This document shows, in pieces, positions 1 to 64,000 of a stretch of 64,000 bases of DNA. Positions within the stretch are counted from its first letter, which is position 1. Each line of letters begins with the position of its first letter. The notes beneath the pieces were generated by a model. The model was not told where the DNA came from, searched no databases, and was given only the letters and a program-made list of their open reading frames with translations. Origin of the DNA: Macquaria australasica (taxonomy: Eukaryota; Chordata; Actinopteri; Centrarchiformes; Percichthyidae). The position numbers were made by a program, and so were the translations under genes. The DNA lies in assembly GCA_005408345.1 (NCBI GenBank), contig SEMN01000145.1:62001-126000 (forward strand), given 5' to 3'.

Positions 1-519
1 AATCTTTGATGGAGTAATGAAAAGTAATGAAGAATACAACCAACTGCTTCTGCTGCTGAGTAATTAGTCAAGTAATCATTCTATCAAAGGGTAATAAGTA
101 TTGATATTTTTCAAGTAACTTGAAGCATTTGAGCCATTGCCAGTCCAACATTTCTTCAAACCAGTTTGTTATTCGAATTGTAATAGAAACACAGATTAAA
201 GCACACCTCCATAAAGTCATTCCTAAATGTATTTGCACACAAAAAACAGCTGGAACATCTCTGTAAGATTAAGGTTCTAAATTTGAAATTGCTTTAGAAA
301 TGAGGGAAATTTCTTTGTCATTATGATTTCCATCTATTTTCGCTCCGCACTGTCAAACTCTGAGCTGCCAGAGAAAATGATTTATATCTCTGTACAAACA
401 GATTTATTTTCTTTTGTCTTCTTTCAGCCTCTCAGGAAATTTAATTTTTTTAAGGATTGGGAGCATCACTGCTGACCCCTACAATCATCTTCTGTATTCA
501 AACTCTTCCAGGCTGCTTT

Positions 520-547
520 GTGTGCGTGTGTGTGTGTGTGTGTGTGT
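520..547. repeat. (GT)n microsatellite
   Basis: Short GT dinucleotide run with one GC interruption near its left end. Confidence 0.9.
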
Positions 548-1846
548 AAAATAAACAAAGAAAGTGTTGTCTGCTGGGATAGTAAGTTATTGTAGTTTAA
601 GTCAGTAGGTTGGTGCAAATTATACTTCCACCACAGACTGAAGGCTGAAGGACAGATTATGTCCGTTTTTTTCAGCCGCTGTCACTTTGCTTATGCTATC
701 GAAGGCATTCCAGCGATTTCTCAGAAAACACTACTTCTATTTGAGCTGGAAGGGAACGGCTCTGTGTCGCTCTAGCTCTCCTCTTGTGAGATTTATTCCT
801 GTTGTCCCCGCTCTGTGCTGACACTGTGCAGACACACGTCTGTGTTTTCTCAAACATTTGCTGGATGGAGGGAAGCCATTAAACATAGCTCTGCTCACAA
901 ACAGCCCTGTTTTCAGGATCTGAGGTGATGCTGAAAAGAAGGCTTTTATCTCCTCAACTGACGATTTTGGAGGCATAATGCTTCTGTAATCTAAAGCTGT
1001 AATCTAAAAAGTGCAAGAAGGATGTGTGTAGAGTTACAGTGTTGGTTTTGTTAAGGGTGGTAGATTTTTATCAACCCAGAAAGGAGCGTGGAATCCTTCA
1101 TCCATAAGTTTAAACATTAGTGAGGGTTTTTTATGACAACATCCATATCCAAGCACTGTGAGTTGATGTGTGCGAGGAGTCTTGTTCAGGTATGGCTGAT
1201 GGCCTGTTTAGGTTTTTATTTCCTTCCTTCATGTTTCTGACTTGTTTACTGAGCGGCTCCAGACGGAAAAGCCTGAAGGCAAAGTCCACTGACACACAGC
1301 GAAGAATGAGCAGAAATGTGCCCACCCTTTGTTTCTGCTCACTGTGTGTGTGTGTGTGTGTACTCGTGACTATTCCTGATTCATATGTGTGTGCATGCCT
1401 GTTTGTATTTGCTACAGTACCTTATTGAGGCACATTATTGAATAACATAATGAATGAATGTGTGTGTGTGCATTTCATACAGTATTTTATGATATGAATA
1501 TGGTGTGAGCACTACTGTATACTGTATGCATGTAGGTGTAAATGTGTGAATGTGTTTGTTGATATGTGTGTATATTGTGTGTGTTTGATAGATTTTATAC
1601 AGCATTTTGTGGATTTAAGTATGTTTGCACATATATACAGTATATGTGGATGCTCATATATAGTTTTGTAGTCTATATGTGCATATTTATACTCTTTTGC
1701 GTCTGATATAGTCAGTCTGAAATAGTTTTTTACATTTAAATGACAGCTTTGTGCAGGTGTGGGTGTGTGTTTGCATATGTGTGACTATTTTCTGCTCTGA
1801 TGTGTGTGAGATTTGGTCCATTATACAGCATTTTGTGAACTTACAT

Positions 1847-1850
<4 letters not shown>

Positions 1851-1914
<64 letters not shown>
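1851..1914. repeat. (AC)32 microsatellite
   Basis: Uninterrupted AC run of about 32 units followed by a short TA run. It gives rise to spurious Thr-His open frames. Confidence 0.97.
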
Positions 1915-1919
<5 letters not shown>

Positions 1920-2499
1920 GTATATATATATAGCCAAACTTATTTATTTATTTGGAATAGAAAACAAAGGCAAACAGTCAGTCACAGTACAGACCCACAT
2001 CCTGCTTCAACTTCTACCTACTGTACTTGTTGGGATTATCAGTGGTTTAGATAATCTGTTAAACTAAACTGTTTACAACCTGTCTGATAGTCTGACTGTG
2101 CGTGTGTCTTGCCCCATCTGATTTTGTAGTAGGAATGTCCTCCCAGATAATGGCCAAAATGATGTAGATAAGATCCAGTTTTAATAAACTGAAATAAACT
2201 GGAATTATCTTTTAAATAACAAGACTGAAATTCTAAAACCTAGCTAGCAGTCCTGGACAAACAACATTCTTGAATTTAACTGTTGTTAGAGCGTTACCAG
2301 CACAAAGTCTAAAAAATACAGTCAGTCCTAAGAATGGGGCTAGAGGAAATGTGCTCAGCAAATTTTAGGCAATCTGTCTCCAGGTATAAAGTTGACATTT
2401 TAGCCTGAACATTGCACAAGAGGAAAGCATATACAGTGTCAGATTGAGATTTTATGATTTCTTGTGTTGGCTCTAGAGGAACGATCAACAGACACCTTA

Positions 2500-2700
2500 G
2501 GATTCATCCTCTGGGGGCCATGAATATCCACCACATATGTTGTGGTAAACCAGCTATTTGTTTTCAAGATACCTTACCAAAGGGTTGGTCATGGCGGTGA
2601 CCCAGTGGTGGTGGTGATGAAAGGTCAGGGTGTTAGAAACCATCGTCTCTATGAATATCCACGGCAAGCTGATCAGATATATGTTTACTGTTGAAGACCA
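2500..2700 (-). repeat. Family A dispersed repeat, degraded copy
   Basis: On the minus strand this matches the same core as the copies at 4785, 29310 and 31380: a segment around ATGAATATCC/ATTCATG, then CCTGACCTTTC and a GCCA-CC box. It is a common type of teleost interspersed repeat. The copy is diverged and its ends are uncertain. Confidence 0.5.
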
Positions 2701-4784
2701 GATGAAAGAACCAACTGGCACGGTATTAACTTTTTTAAAACATTCGAAACACAATACATGCTTAAAAAGGTTTATAGACTAGGTTTTCAATGAGAGTTTT
2801 AGCGTCAGCCACACCAGAATTTGTGGGTGCATGCAAAATAGGCTTGGTGACGTAGTGAGTAGTACTTGCAGGTTGTACACTGGCTGCCGTTGGTTGTGAC
2901 TGGTTTCATTCAGTAAAATTCATACAAAAATGAAAACTCTATTGGTGTTGCTCTCATTTGGCTGTAGAAAGTATGAGTTTTGTCCATTAGGAGCGACAAA
3001 ACGTCTGGGAGACAGTTGTTTGCTTCCTGTTTCTTAAAAACAATTAATGTTGTTGTTTTTTTTACCATGACCACGATCATTCCTTAATCCAACTAGTCAT
3101 GTTAACCCACACCACAATCTTTCACTAACCCTAACCAAGTCATTTTTCTGCCTAAACCTAACCAAACTTTAGCAATAGCAGTGTCAAATGAGAAAACCGT
3201 TTTACTTTTGCAATTGTGATTTTTGGAAGGCACAGACAAATGATGTCGTCCTGCTGATAGGGGCACCAGATCAGAAAACACTTACCTCAAGGACTTGTTG
3301 GTCAATGTTCCCCAAAGTTTAACTCACACAGACTTCCTTCACCACCACAAGCCAATCTGCTGATCCCAGTGGTTCTATTGAAATGAAATGATTTCAGTCC
3401 AAAAGTTTGCTGCCATAAATTCTGGCATGACTGATCCTGATGTTTTAGTAGAGGTTTTTCCCTAAAAAGGTCAACATTGTGAGGGAAAACATTGAATAAC
3501 TGGTGTGAAAATTATGCTTTCAAGTAATAAACATTGCCACAAAATGACTCCACTTTGAATTCCAGAGATATCCTTGTTGCCTTTCAGACAACCCCAAACT
3601 CTACACTTTCATACCAACACACAAACATGCATCTAACCAACACTTCTCTCCATTGGACTCACTCTCTTTCTCGTACACTGCACACGCTCCCTGACCAGTC
3701 TGTTAGAGAAAGCCTTTCAATTATGTCAGCTCTGATCTGACCACAGGGGATGAACAGAGAGAAGTGGAGAGGAGTGTGGGACATGAAACATTTTACAGCA
3801 GTTTACTGTCAGATGCTGCAATATGCTTTTTGGCTGTTGCAATTCCAGTTCTGTATGTTCACCACTTTTACAGGTCTTCTATAACAGCGGCCATTGTTTA
3901 GACAGAGGTGGAGATGGGCAGTTACAGGGAAAAGCTGGGTGGTGCAGACAAGTTGTGACCAGCTCAGCTCAGAAACAAATAAAAAGGAACTTCAGGAGTC
4001 AAAGAGCCTGAGGGACTTTACTTTGTGTGTGTCTGTATACACGTGTGTGTGTTACAGGAGTGCAGTGGGGAGTACAGATACCTGAAGTGACCTTTATCCA
4101 CCTTTTTATTGTGGAAAAGTTTTTGTTTCACATTCTAAAGCTGACTAACTCAGTCTAAACTGATAATCTGTGGGTTATTGGAAAGTCAAATACTGTTTTA
4201 CTGTTACTGGTGGGTTTTTTTTAGTTAATGCTGGTGATTATAGCTCAGTGTGTGAGTACATAAACTCACAGTATGCGTGTGTGTGTCTGTATGCGTCAGG
4301 CATGTGAGTTTGGTGCACACCTATGAGGTACATATATTAAACGATTTCAATTTCATGACTCAAGCATACCTGCGATCAAAGTCAGTCTGCCAGTCCACCA
4401 CTTTGGTCCAGATCACGACCGACCTGTCAATGATAGAACTGTGAGTTCCATCACAAAACATTTTAGTTGAAAGATAATGTGTTCATTTTCAGCAACTGCA
4501 ATGCTTTCTTAGAGTTGTTTTGGGGCTGCATTTCCTTGATTAAGTTACTGCTGATTCAAAGCGATCAAGAGGTTAAAAGCCTCGCTTAGGCAAATCACAT
4601 GGAAACTTTTATTAAGACACAACAATGCATTGTATTGCATTGTCACCAAAGTGGTGGCTGCTAATATTCATGGTCACTCTATATATTATATATATCCTAG
4701 TATTTCAGAATCATAGACCTTGGTTTATATTTTGACATGAAAAGTGATCTTTTCTTGGAAAAGGTTGGTTACCACTGTACTAGA

Positions 4785-5075
4785 TGGATTTGCAAAAGAT
4801 TTGGTTCAGACATTCATGTTTCCCAGAAGATGAATCCTAATGACTTTGGTAATCCCCTGACTTTTCACGCAGTGCCACCTGCAGCTCAAGATATCAATTT
4901 CTTGAATCTTTGGAGAGCCTCAACTGTACTTTGTGTTTTGTACTACATCCCTAAACAGCAGCATGTAAACATTTTCATTGTGAGCATGTTAGCATGCTTA
5001 TATTAACATTTAGCTACAAGCAACACTATGCAGTACAGCCTCAAGGAGCTGCTAGCGTGGCTGTAGACTCTTTGG
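4785..5075 (+). repeat. Family A dispersed repeat
   Basis: Contains the diagnostic order GGTTCAGACATTCATGTT, GATGAATCCTAATGACTTTG, CCCCTGACTTTTC and GTGCCACCTGCAG. It continues into a GAGCATGTTAGCATGC segment and CTGCTAGCGTGGCTGTAGAC. The same order occurs at 29310-29830 and inverted at 31380-31745. No coding capacity is seen. Confidence 0.75.
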
Positions 5076-5314
5076 TTTGGTCATTTTAAATGGAGGTTGC
5101 CTTTGGCAAATTTAGTGAGTCTGCTCAACCTAAATTAGTTATTACCATGTTGGCTGTGCTGGACAGGTTTTCTACTTCCTTCTGTGCATACCTTGCATCT
5201 GATTTCAATTAAAATGTTCACGAGATGTAGACGGTTATTTAAGGGTGAACAGCATACATACTAGAGAAGTACAGTAGAAGAAAAATATTCACAAGACATG
5301 AATGTCTTTAGTCA

Positions 5315-5320
5315 TTTATT
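5315..5320 (-). terminator. Possible poly(A) signal, minus strand
   Basis: AATAAA on the minus strand, about 295 nt downstream of the stop codon of the candidate terminal exon at 5614-5774. This placement suits a 3'UTR, but the hexamer is common in AT-rich DNA. Confidence 0.25.
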
Positions 5321-5613
5321 TAGAGGCTGTGTGGTGCAAAATTTAAAGAAGTACGTAAAGTAAAAAGTGATACAATGGTTGGGGTGTCATCCCTCATCAG
5401 CGTCAAACAGGAGTTTCATCAGAAAGGCTGCTATAGCCAGGTCATAAGCAACATACACAGTACATACAATGTACAGAACCAACAATGTACAGATGAAATA
5501 CACTGTGAAGAAACAATGCAGAATGAAGAAACTACAGGGAGACAGTACACAGACCATGACAAAGCGAAGAAGATGTGTCTGTTTATGTGTCCCCCTCCTT
5601 CTCCATCTCACCA

Positions 5614-5774
5614 TTAAAGAGGCTCTGTTGTCTCTGATTGGCTGTGCTGTGGGGTTGGTGGGAGGCTTAGAGGGGGTTGGGATGCTGCTGGTGGGTTCCC
5701 CCCGGGACGACCAGCCACCATCTGCTGGTAAGGTAACACCACGGGTGGGGGCCAAGTGTCCAGCAGGGGGGACA
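5614..5774 (-). CDS. Candidate terminal coding exon of unknown minus-strand gene
   Basis: Product unknown. On the minus strand a pyrimidine-rich acceptor ending in GGTCTCCAG (exon start at 5774) is followed by a Pro/Gln-rich open frame, including PYQQMVAGRPGG and ending SETTEPL, with a stop at 5616-5614. An AATAAA lies about 295 nt further on. The stretch is GC-rich while the presumed 3'UTR is AT-rich, as expected for a real last exon. Against it: I find no convincing upstream exon between here and the pde5a promoter, no family is recognised, and a second minus-strand frame of 138 codons overlaps it. It could be a neighbouring gene's last exon, a retrocopy fragment or chance. Confidence 0.22.
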
Positions 5775-5863
5775 CTGGAGACCAGCACAGCGAGGACAGA
5801 CACAGGCTGAAAGCTATTAGACTTAAGCTAAAAGCCTGCGCTCCTCCAGCTATGTGATTCACA

Positions 5864-7319
5864 GGATAATTGAATAGTTAATTACTGCTAGGGTTTATTC
5901 TAAATTGTTCATTTTGAATTAGCAGCTTAATTATGGTGTACAGTTTAAAAAAGGTCAAAAGAGATGAATAAATGAATGATTTGGGGTGAATCTGTGAAGA
6001 ATTTGCCCTCGCAAAGGAATTCCTTCAATTCACTCTATTTATGAACTTAAGTATTCAGTGTTTCTCCAAATACTCGTCTCTAAAAACACTTTGACACATT
6101 TCTCACAGTTAATATTTGCTTTGTTTGTGTATACTCCTTACTGGAGTGTGAGAAAATGGAGCCATCTGCCTCTTTCTTGGGAATTCGTTACATCAGATGG
6201 GGCTAAAAGGTCTACTTTTCAGCTGCTATAAATCACCATTGTATAAACCAAATATCTGAACAGAAATGAATGAAAAAACTCTGTGTGGCTTGTTCCCTGT
6301 AATGTGCATCATGGTGCGAAAGTCAAGATAAAGCACTATGCACAAATTCTGACTGTGGTGCTCAGCAGCGAGTTTATCATATTTTAGGGTTTGTATTTTT
6401 GGTATGTCCAGACTCTGATGTCGTCCTATCAGGACCCGGACCTAAAACCGATAAATTATTGAGAATAATTACATTTTGACGGAGCGTTTCTATTTTAACC
6501 AGTGCTTTTCTAGCCTTTACAATACTGGTTTAGCGGCCAAGGAAACTCACAGACCAATTGCACGCGTTGTAAATCATCTCACGTGATGCTACTCAGCCAA
6601 TAAAATCTGTTCACTCCGATAATCATTGTGACTTGAGTCAGTGAGTGAGATACACAGGAGAGAGACAAGACGAAAGACCACAGTCAGAGAGAAAAGTCAT
6701 TTCACATGGCGTGCTCCAAAAAGAAAGATTTGAATCAAGAATGGACAGGCACTGACATGTTCATTCTTCCCACGGACAGTTTATAACATGTTCTGAGAGC
6801 ATGGCGATTATTAGAAGCGGGAGCAAAAAATAAATAAAAACATGATTCAACAATCAGTTGGCGATAGGCAAAACTTGACCAATCAGATTTGACTAAATTC
6901 TCAGTCGGGGACACCCCTAGAAAATACACCATGGAGTTGCAGTATGGGAAATGTAGGACCCAGCGTTTTTGGAGCATGACACTGACTAAAAGTCAGGATA
7001 TCCCGGCCTCTGCTGTGTCGATTTTAACCATTCCTTTTTTAATCTGTCTCTTGTAAATCCACCAGTTTCATGGACGTGCAAAACTAAATCACTGGAGTGA
7101 CCTTTAATGTTCGCAGTTCAAAATTGTTTAATTAAATAACCAGTTCGTATTGGGCTATAATCATTATTATACCACCCATTGGACGTTTTATTTTTTCTAA
7201 AATCATCGGTATATTCCCATATGGACCGTGTGTCTCCTATATTGTATAATATTTCAATAATATCCCTGGTATATCAGGAACAAGGTGTATATATTGTCTC
7301 TATGGTTTTTGTTTATTCG
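5864..7319. other. Upstream flank with possible DNA-transposon debris
   Basis: AT-rich non-coding DNA. The part from about 6430 to 7000 has a different texture: CACGTG and CCAAT-like motifs, then a short frame from 6706 starting MACSKKKDLNQEW that stops after about 25 codons. That start loosely resembles the N-termini of hAT-derived proteins, but it is too short to assign. No intact gene is seen. Confidence 0.4.
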
Positions 7320-7442
7320 TAGCGTCCTTTATCAAGAGAGAGAGAAAGAGGGTAGCCTCTCTCTCTCTCTCCCTCTCTCTCTCTTTCTCTCCAATCCGCC
7401 AATAGACGCTTCACCAACTAGGAAGCGCGCAGTCACCGCTTT

Positions 7443-7562
7443 ATGATCCGCGCGCACCGAGCGACCGACCGACCGACCGGCCACCGAGCAGCTGTCTTTG
7501 AGCCCGCTGTCTCTCTCTCTTTCTCCGTATACTTTATTCGGTACCGGGTCTTCCGTGTATAG
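7443..7562 (+). other. Upstream ORF, 39 codons
   Basis: ATG at 7443 opens a 39-codon frame starting MIRAHRATDRP that stops at 7560-7562, 52 nt before the main ATG. It matters only if transcription starts upstream of 7443. It is Arg-rich because it reads through the GACC repeat. No function is inferred beyond possible translational damping. Confidence 0.35.
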
Positions 7563-7568
7563 ATGTAG
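7563..7568 (+). promoter_or_regulatory. Start-stop upstream ORF (ATGTAG)
   Basis: An ATG directly followed by TAG, beginning at the base after the 39-codon uORF and 46 nt before the main ATG. Such minimal uORFs can hold initiating ribosomes on a leader. The context (ATAG before ATG) is moderate, with A at -3. Confidence 0.35.
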
Positions 7569-7614
7569 ACGGTAACCGGAGCTCACAGTGGGAGACTGTT
7601 GTCGCCTCTGCGCC

Positions 7615-61559
<53,945 letters not shown>

Positions 61560-61974
61560 GTAAAAAAAACATCCCATATTTCCCTCTTATTTATCTATTT
61601 ATGTGTGGTTTTGGCCTTCTCTGGTACACACTTTACTTTTTCTTCCCTTACTTCTGGCTTCTGGAGTTAGTTTCTGTAGGACAACTTGTTTTTCATTAAT
61701 TCATTTGGTGTTGTGTACACCTGAAGAATATAAGTCAAAATGTCCACAGTGAGAAGGTCTATTTTTGCTCTCAGGTTCAGCAGCAGTTTAGCTGTGGTTC
61801 AGCTGAACCTGTGCTAGTTTCAACACAGCAATCAGGTCCAACTTAGCTCACAGTTGCGTTTTTAAACCCAATAAATTTCCAGTTTTGCTGAGCCAATTCT
61901 TAATAGCAGCTAAGTTAGTCAGATGCTAAGTGACACAGCAACAGCCCCATAAAGTTTTAATGTGTTGGCAAAGA

Positions 61975-62390
61975 GTTGCTTATTTACACATCCAGCTGAC
62001 ACAGAGCAACAGCATTAGCATGTACATCCAATATTTATTCTCCTTTTAGCCCTGGTTTGGTCTCCACCAACTCCTGAGGGAAATACCTGTCTCTTCAGCA
62101 GCTAAATGCTCCACTGTGTTCACCAGCTAGTCTCTAACTGTGTCTGTCTGCTGTTGCTGCTGGACAGGTAGTGTACAGTGGCTTTATCAGAGCTTTTTCT
62201 CTGAAAACAGCTCCTTACTGTGGCTGGAATACCAAAACAACAAGCTAAAAGAGGCTACAAAGTTGTGTAGAGTTGAGGGGAACCTCAGAGTTGGTTGGTC
62301 ATTTTCTGTGTTCGTCACTACAAGTGATCATTTGATCCCTTGTTAATCTAAAAATATTGATTAGGATAGCTTTAAATTAAAGCAGTAGTC
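61975..62390 (+). repeat. Family B dispersed repeat, copy 3
   Basis: TTATTTACACATCCAGCTGA, CTCCACCAACTCCTGAGGGA, TGTTCACCAGCTAGTCTCTA, GTAGTGTACAGTGGCTTTAT, and 3' GATCATTTGATCCCTTGTTA. Same order and orientation as copies 1 and 2. Confidence 0.75.
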
Positions 62391-62449
62391 CTTCAAAGGC
62401 TTATTCTCAATTGAATGGTAGAGGATCTATCCTCTGAAACGTTCTAGCA

Positions 62450-62567
62450 TGTTGCACTTCAGGCCACGCCCCAATCAGTGATGTCACAGCAGGTGTTTTG
62501 CCTTTGGAAACTAATGAGAAACACCTGCTGTGACATCACTGATTGGGGTGTGGCCTGAAGTGCAACA
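62450..62567. repeat. Hairpin with 49-bp arms, one mismatch
   Basis: Arms 62450-62498 and 62519-62567 are reverse complements except one position (a G:U pair in RNA). Arm core CAGTGATGTCACAGCAGGTG. Loop 20 nt. No flanking element ends are evident. Confidence 0.93.
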
Positions 62568-62972
62568 TTCTTAAAGGTTTCTGCCCGTCAGGAGCAGTGC
62601 AGCGCTTGTCTTTGTCTCTCTTTGATTCTGCCATTTCTTGCTTGGTCTACTTCTTAACACCCTCTCTCTTGCTCACACACATATATTTGTTTCATAGTTC
62701 TCCTTAGCCATCTCAGAGCTGTGTCCCCGTTGTTTCATCTCCACGCTGACCTTCATTAGTCTGCACCTCGTTAGGAACCGCAGGCACAGCGGAGAGAGGT
62801 TTAGACAGGCGCACACTCAATGTACCGTATGTGTGTGTATGTGGTTGTGTGTGTTGACAAGTCTGCTCATTAATAAAAACAGCTGTGCCCCTGTCCTCAG
62901 ATGACACCTCCAAAAACATTCAGGGCAGTAAACATGCACACACATGCAAATATGTTCTCTCACTTAAATATG

Positions 62973-63001
<29 letters not shown>
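62973..63001. repeat. (CA)n microsatellite
   Basis: About 14 CA units. Confidence 0.95.
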
Positions 63002-63003
<2 letters not shown>

Positions 63004-63159
63004 CATCCGGAACTCATTATGAGACTGTGCCTGTCATCTGCCAGAACTAAAGGGAAGATTATTTCCTCTTTGACCTCTTATCCTCTGCATAGATGCAGTT
63101 TTTTATTTGCATGAGATTTTAACTTTTTTTCAGATGATTTTCAGTTTGAGACTTCTAAC

Positions 63160-63305
63160 TTTTTAAACTGCAGGCCGTAAAATCAAAAAGATGCTAAAAA
63201 GCTCTGTAGAGGTGAGTGGAACTGCAGAGTGACACCTTTCACATCAGACACAGTTTGTTGATCCATTATTATATATCTACATATTGCTTAATGCAGCTTT
63301 AAACC
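63160..63305 (+). repeat. Family B 3' fragment
   Basis: GAACTGCAGAGT, TTTCACATCAGACACAG, TTGATCCATTATTATATATC and TGCAGCTTTAAA follow the order of the 3' third of copies 1-3. Confidence 0.45.
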
Positions 63306-64000
63306 AGAGTAGATGATTAACATAGAAAAATTAGGATGGGGTGGATTTTGCCTTGTTTTAATTGAACCATCCATATACTCTACTGCAAGGCATGATTTTC
63401 TGCTACAACCCCGTGTTTATGATGTCAGCAGCCTACATGTTTGCTTCCTGTCTTGGTGGAACCTAGAATCTTTGACTCTTGAATTAAGATTACTTGGTCT
63501 TGGACCAAAGACGACTTGGGAGTTCTCACAAGACTGGTGTCTTAACACGTCTTCACAGCCTAAAAAGTAACTTGTTTCATCCGTGGGTGCATTCATTCTC
63601 TTAGTTTGAAGCTTTTCTGAAGTCATTAAAATGTAATCTGTTTCATATGATACGATTTCCTTCTGTTTTATAGGAGTATAGACTTTATATTTCATTTTAC
63701 TTACATATGTATGTAATTCTGTCTTTTCTGAAATAAAAATAAATGACCCCAACAGTTTTACTTGCTTGACCACACTGATCATGACCATATGGCTTAATGG
63801 TGGCTTTGGTGTGTGCAAGCATCCTCCAAAATCAACAGTTTGAAATGCTTTCATAAATCCAGTAGTAGGTCTTTCTTGCTGGTGTTGGAAGTCTAATGAA
63901 GTGGTCCATGACCACTGACGTTATTTTGACATGGAGCTAACTTTCTCTGCTGTGCAGATAAAAAAGCATTGGTGTTTTGACTGACATGAGGGTAAGTAAA

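Larger units (their letters stand above)
1..5294. other. Upstream flank, no confident gene
   Basis: AT-rich non-coding DNA upstream of pde5a. It holds GT/CA microsatellites, two family A repeat copies, and a stretch near 3100-3180 with CCTAACC-type motifs seen again near 35150-35370, both likely old dispersed repeats. The stretch at about 737-975 is open on the minus strand for 79 codons but has no recognisable protein similarity. No splice-supported coding exon was found. Confidence 0.6.
7320..7614 (+). promoter_or_regulatory. pde5a promoter / 5'UTR region
   Basis: A CpG-richer island in AT-rich surroundings directly before the pde5a start. It contains a (CT)n tract (about 7356-7390), two CCAAT boxes 8 nt apart (7391-7395 and 7399-7403), GC-rich GCGCGC steps, and a short GACC tetranucleotide repeat (about 7464-7481). 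No clear TATA box lies at a sensible distance. The transcription start is probably between the CCAAT boxes and about 7550, but it cannot be fixed from sequence alone. Confidence 0.55.
61560..64000 (+). other. pde5a intron 19, runs past window edge
   Basis: At least 2.4 kb, non-coding. Holds family B copy 3, a 49-bp-arm hairpin, (CA)n, and a family B 3' fragment. No exon 20 found. Confidence 0.8.

Noticed and set aside
5387..5803. 138-codon minus-strand frame with a hydrophobic C-terminus
   Set aside because: It overlaps the better supported terminal-exon frame and would run through its apparent 3'UTR. No internal intron keeps both the frame and the hydrophobic tail in a convincing way.
6706..6790. 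Start of a hAT-type transposase-derived protein (MACSKKKDLNQEW)
   Set aside because: Only about 25 codons before a stop and weak resemblance; kept as a note in the flank entry, not called as a gene.
63958..63991. A 34-nt exon-like stretch with acceptor TGCTGTGCAG and donor GTAAGT near the right edge
   Set aside because: Joined in phase 0 to exon 19 it reads IKKHWCFD then stop, with no resemblance to the expected IAELVATEFF segment.

Overview
This window is vertebrate genomic DNA, almost certainly from a teleost fish. It has long AT-rich introns, very frequent (CA/GT)n microsatellites, fold-back and SINE-like dispersed repeats of teleost type, and split genes with canonical GT..AG introns. 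Only one gene can be assigned with confidence. It is the fish orthologue of PDE5A (cGMP-specific 3',5'-cyclic phosphodiesterase), on the + strand from about 7.4 kb to beyond the right edge.

Layout: 1-7.3 kb is upstream flank with dispersed repeats and one doubtful minus-strand terminal-exon candidate (5614-5774). 7.32-7.61 kb is a CpG- and CCAAT-containing promoter/5'UTR with two upstream ORFs. Nineteen coding exons run from 7615 to 61559 (2394 nt, 798 codons, frame kept at every junction). They encode the N-terminal regulatory segment with the PKG/PKA site, GAF-A, GAF-B, the linker, and most of the catalytic domain, including the metal-binding residues H638, H674, D675 and D785. The window ends in intron 19. 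By comparison with human PDE5A about 95-100 C-terminal residues, including the invariant purine-binding glutamine, lie beyond 64000.

The introns (92 bp to 12.8 kb) hold several repeat families. One is a palindromic fold-back element with five copies (18.9, 25.3, 27.3, 35.5, 36.9 kb). One is a tRNA-like SINE with three copies, two of them nearly identical and inverted in intron 8. A 750-bp hAT-like element has a visible 8-bp target duplication. Two further families are called A and B here. There are also three hairpins with nearly perfect arms and LINE 3' tails.

I found no undescribed multi-gene system. The most interesting signals are: (i) (GT)n tracts placed directly at 3' splice sites of several introns, with (AC)n near the 5' splice site in introns 11 and 12; intron 15 is more than half a 66-unit GT run ending 4 nt before its exon. 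(ii) Two in-frame donors 9 nt apart after exon 12. (iii) A 167-codon CpG-rich open frame in intron 7 that I cannot identify. (iv) Start-stop and 39-codon upstream ORFs before the pde5a start.
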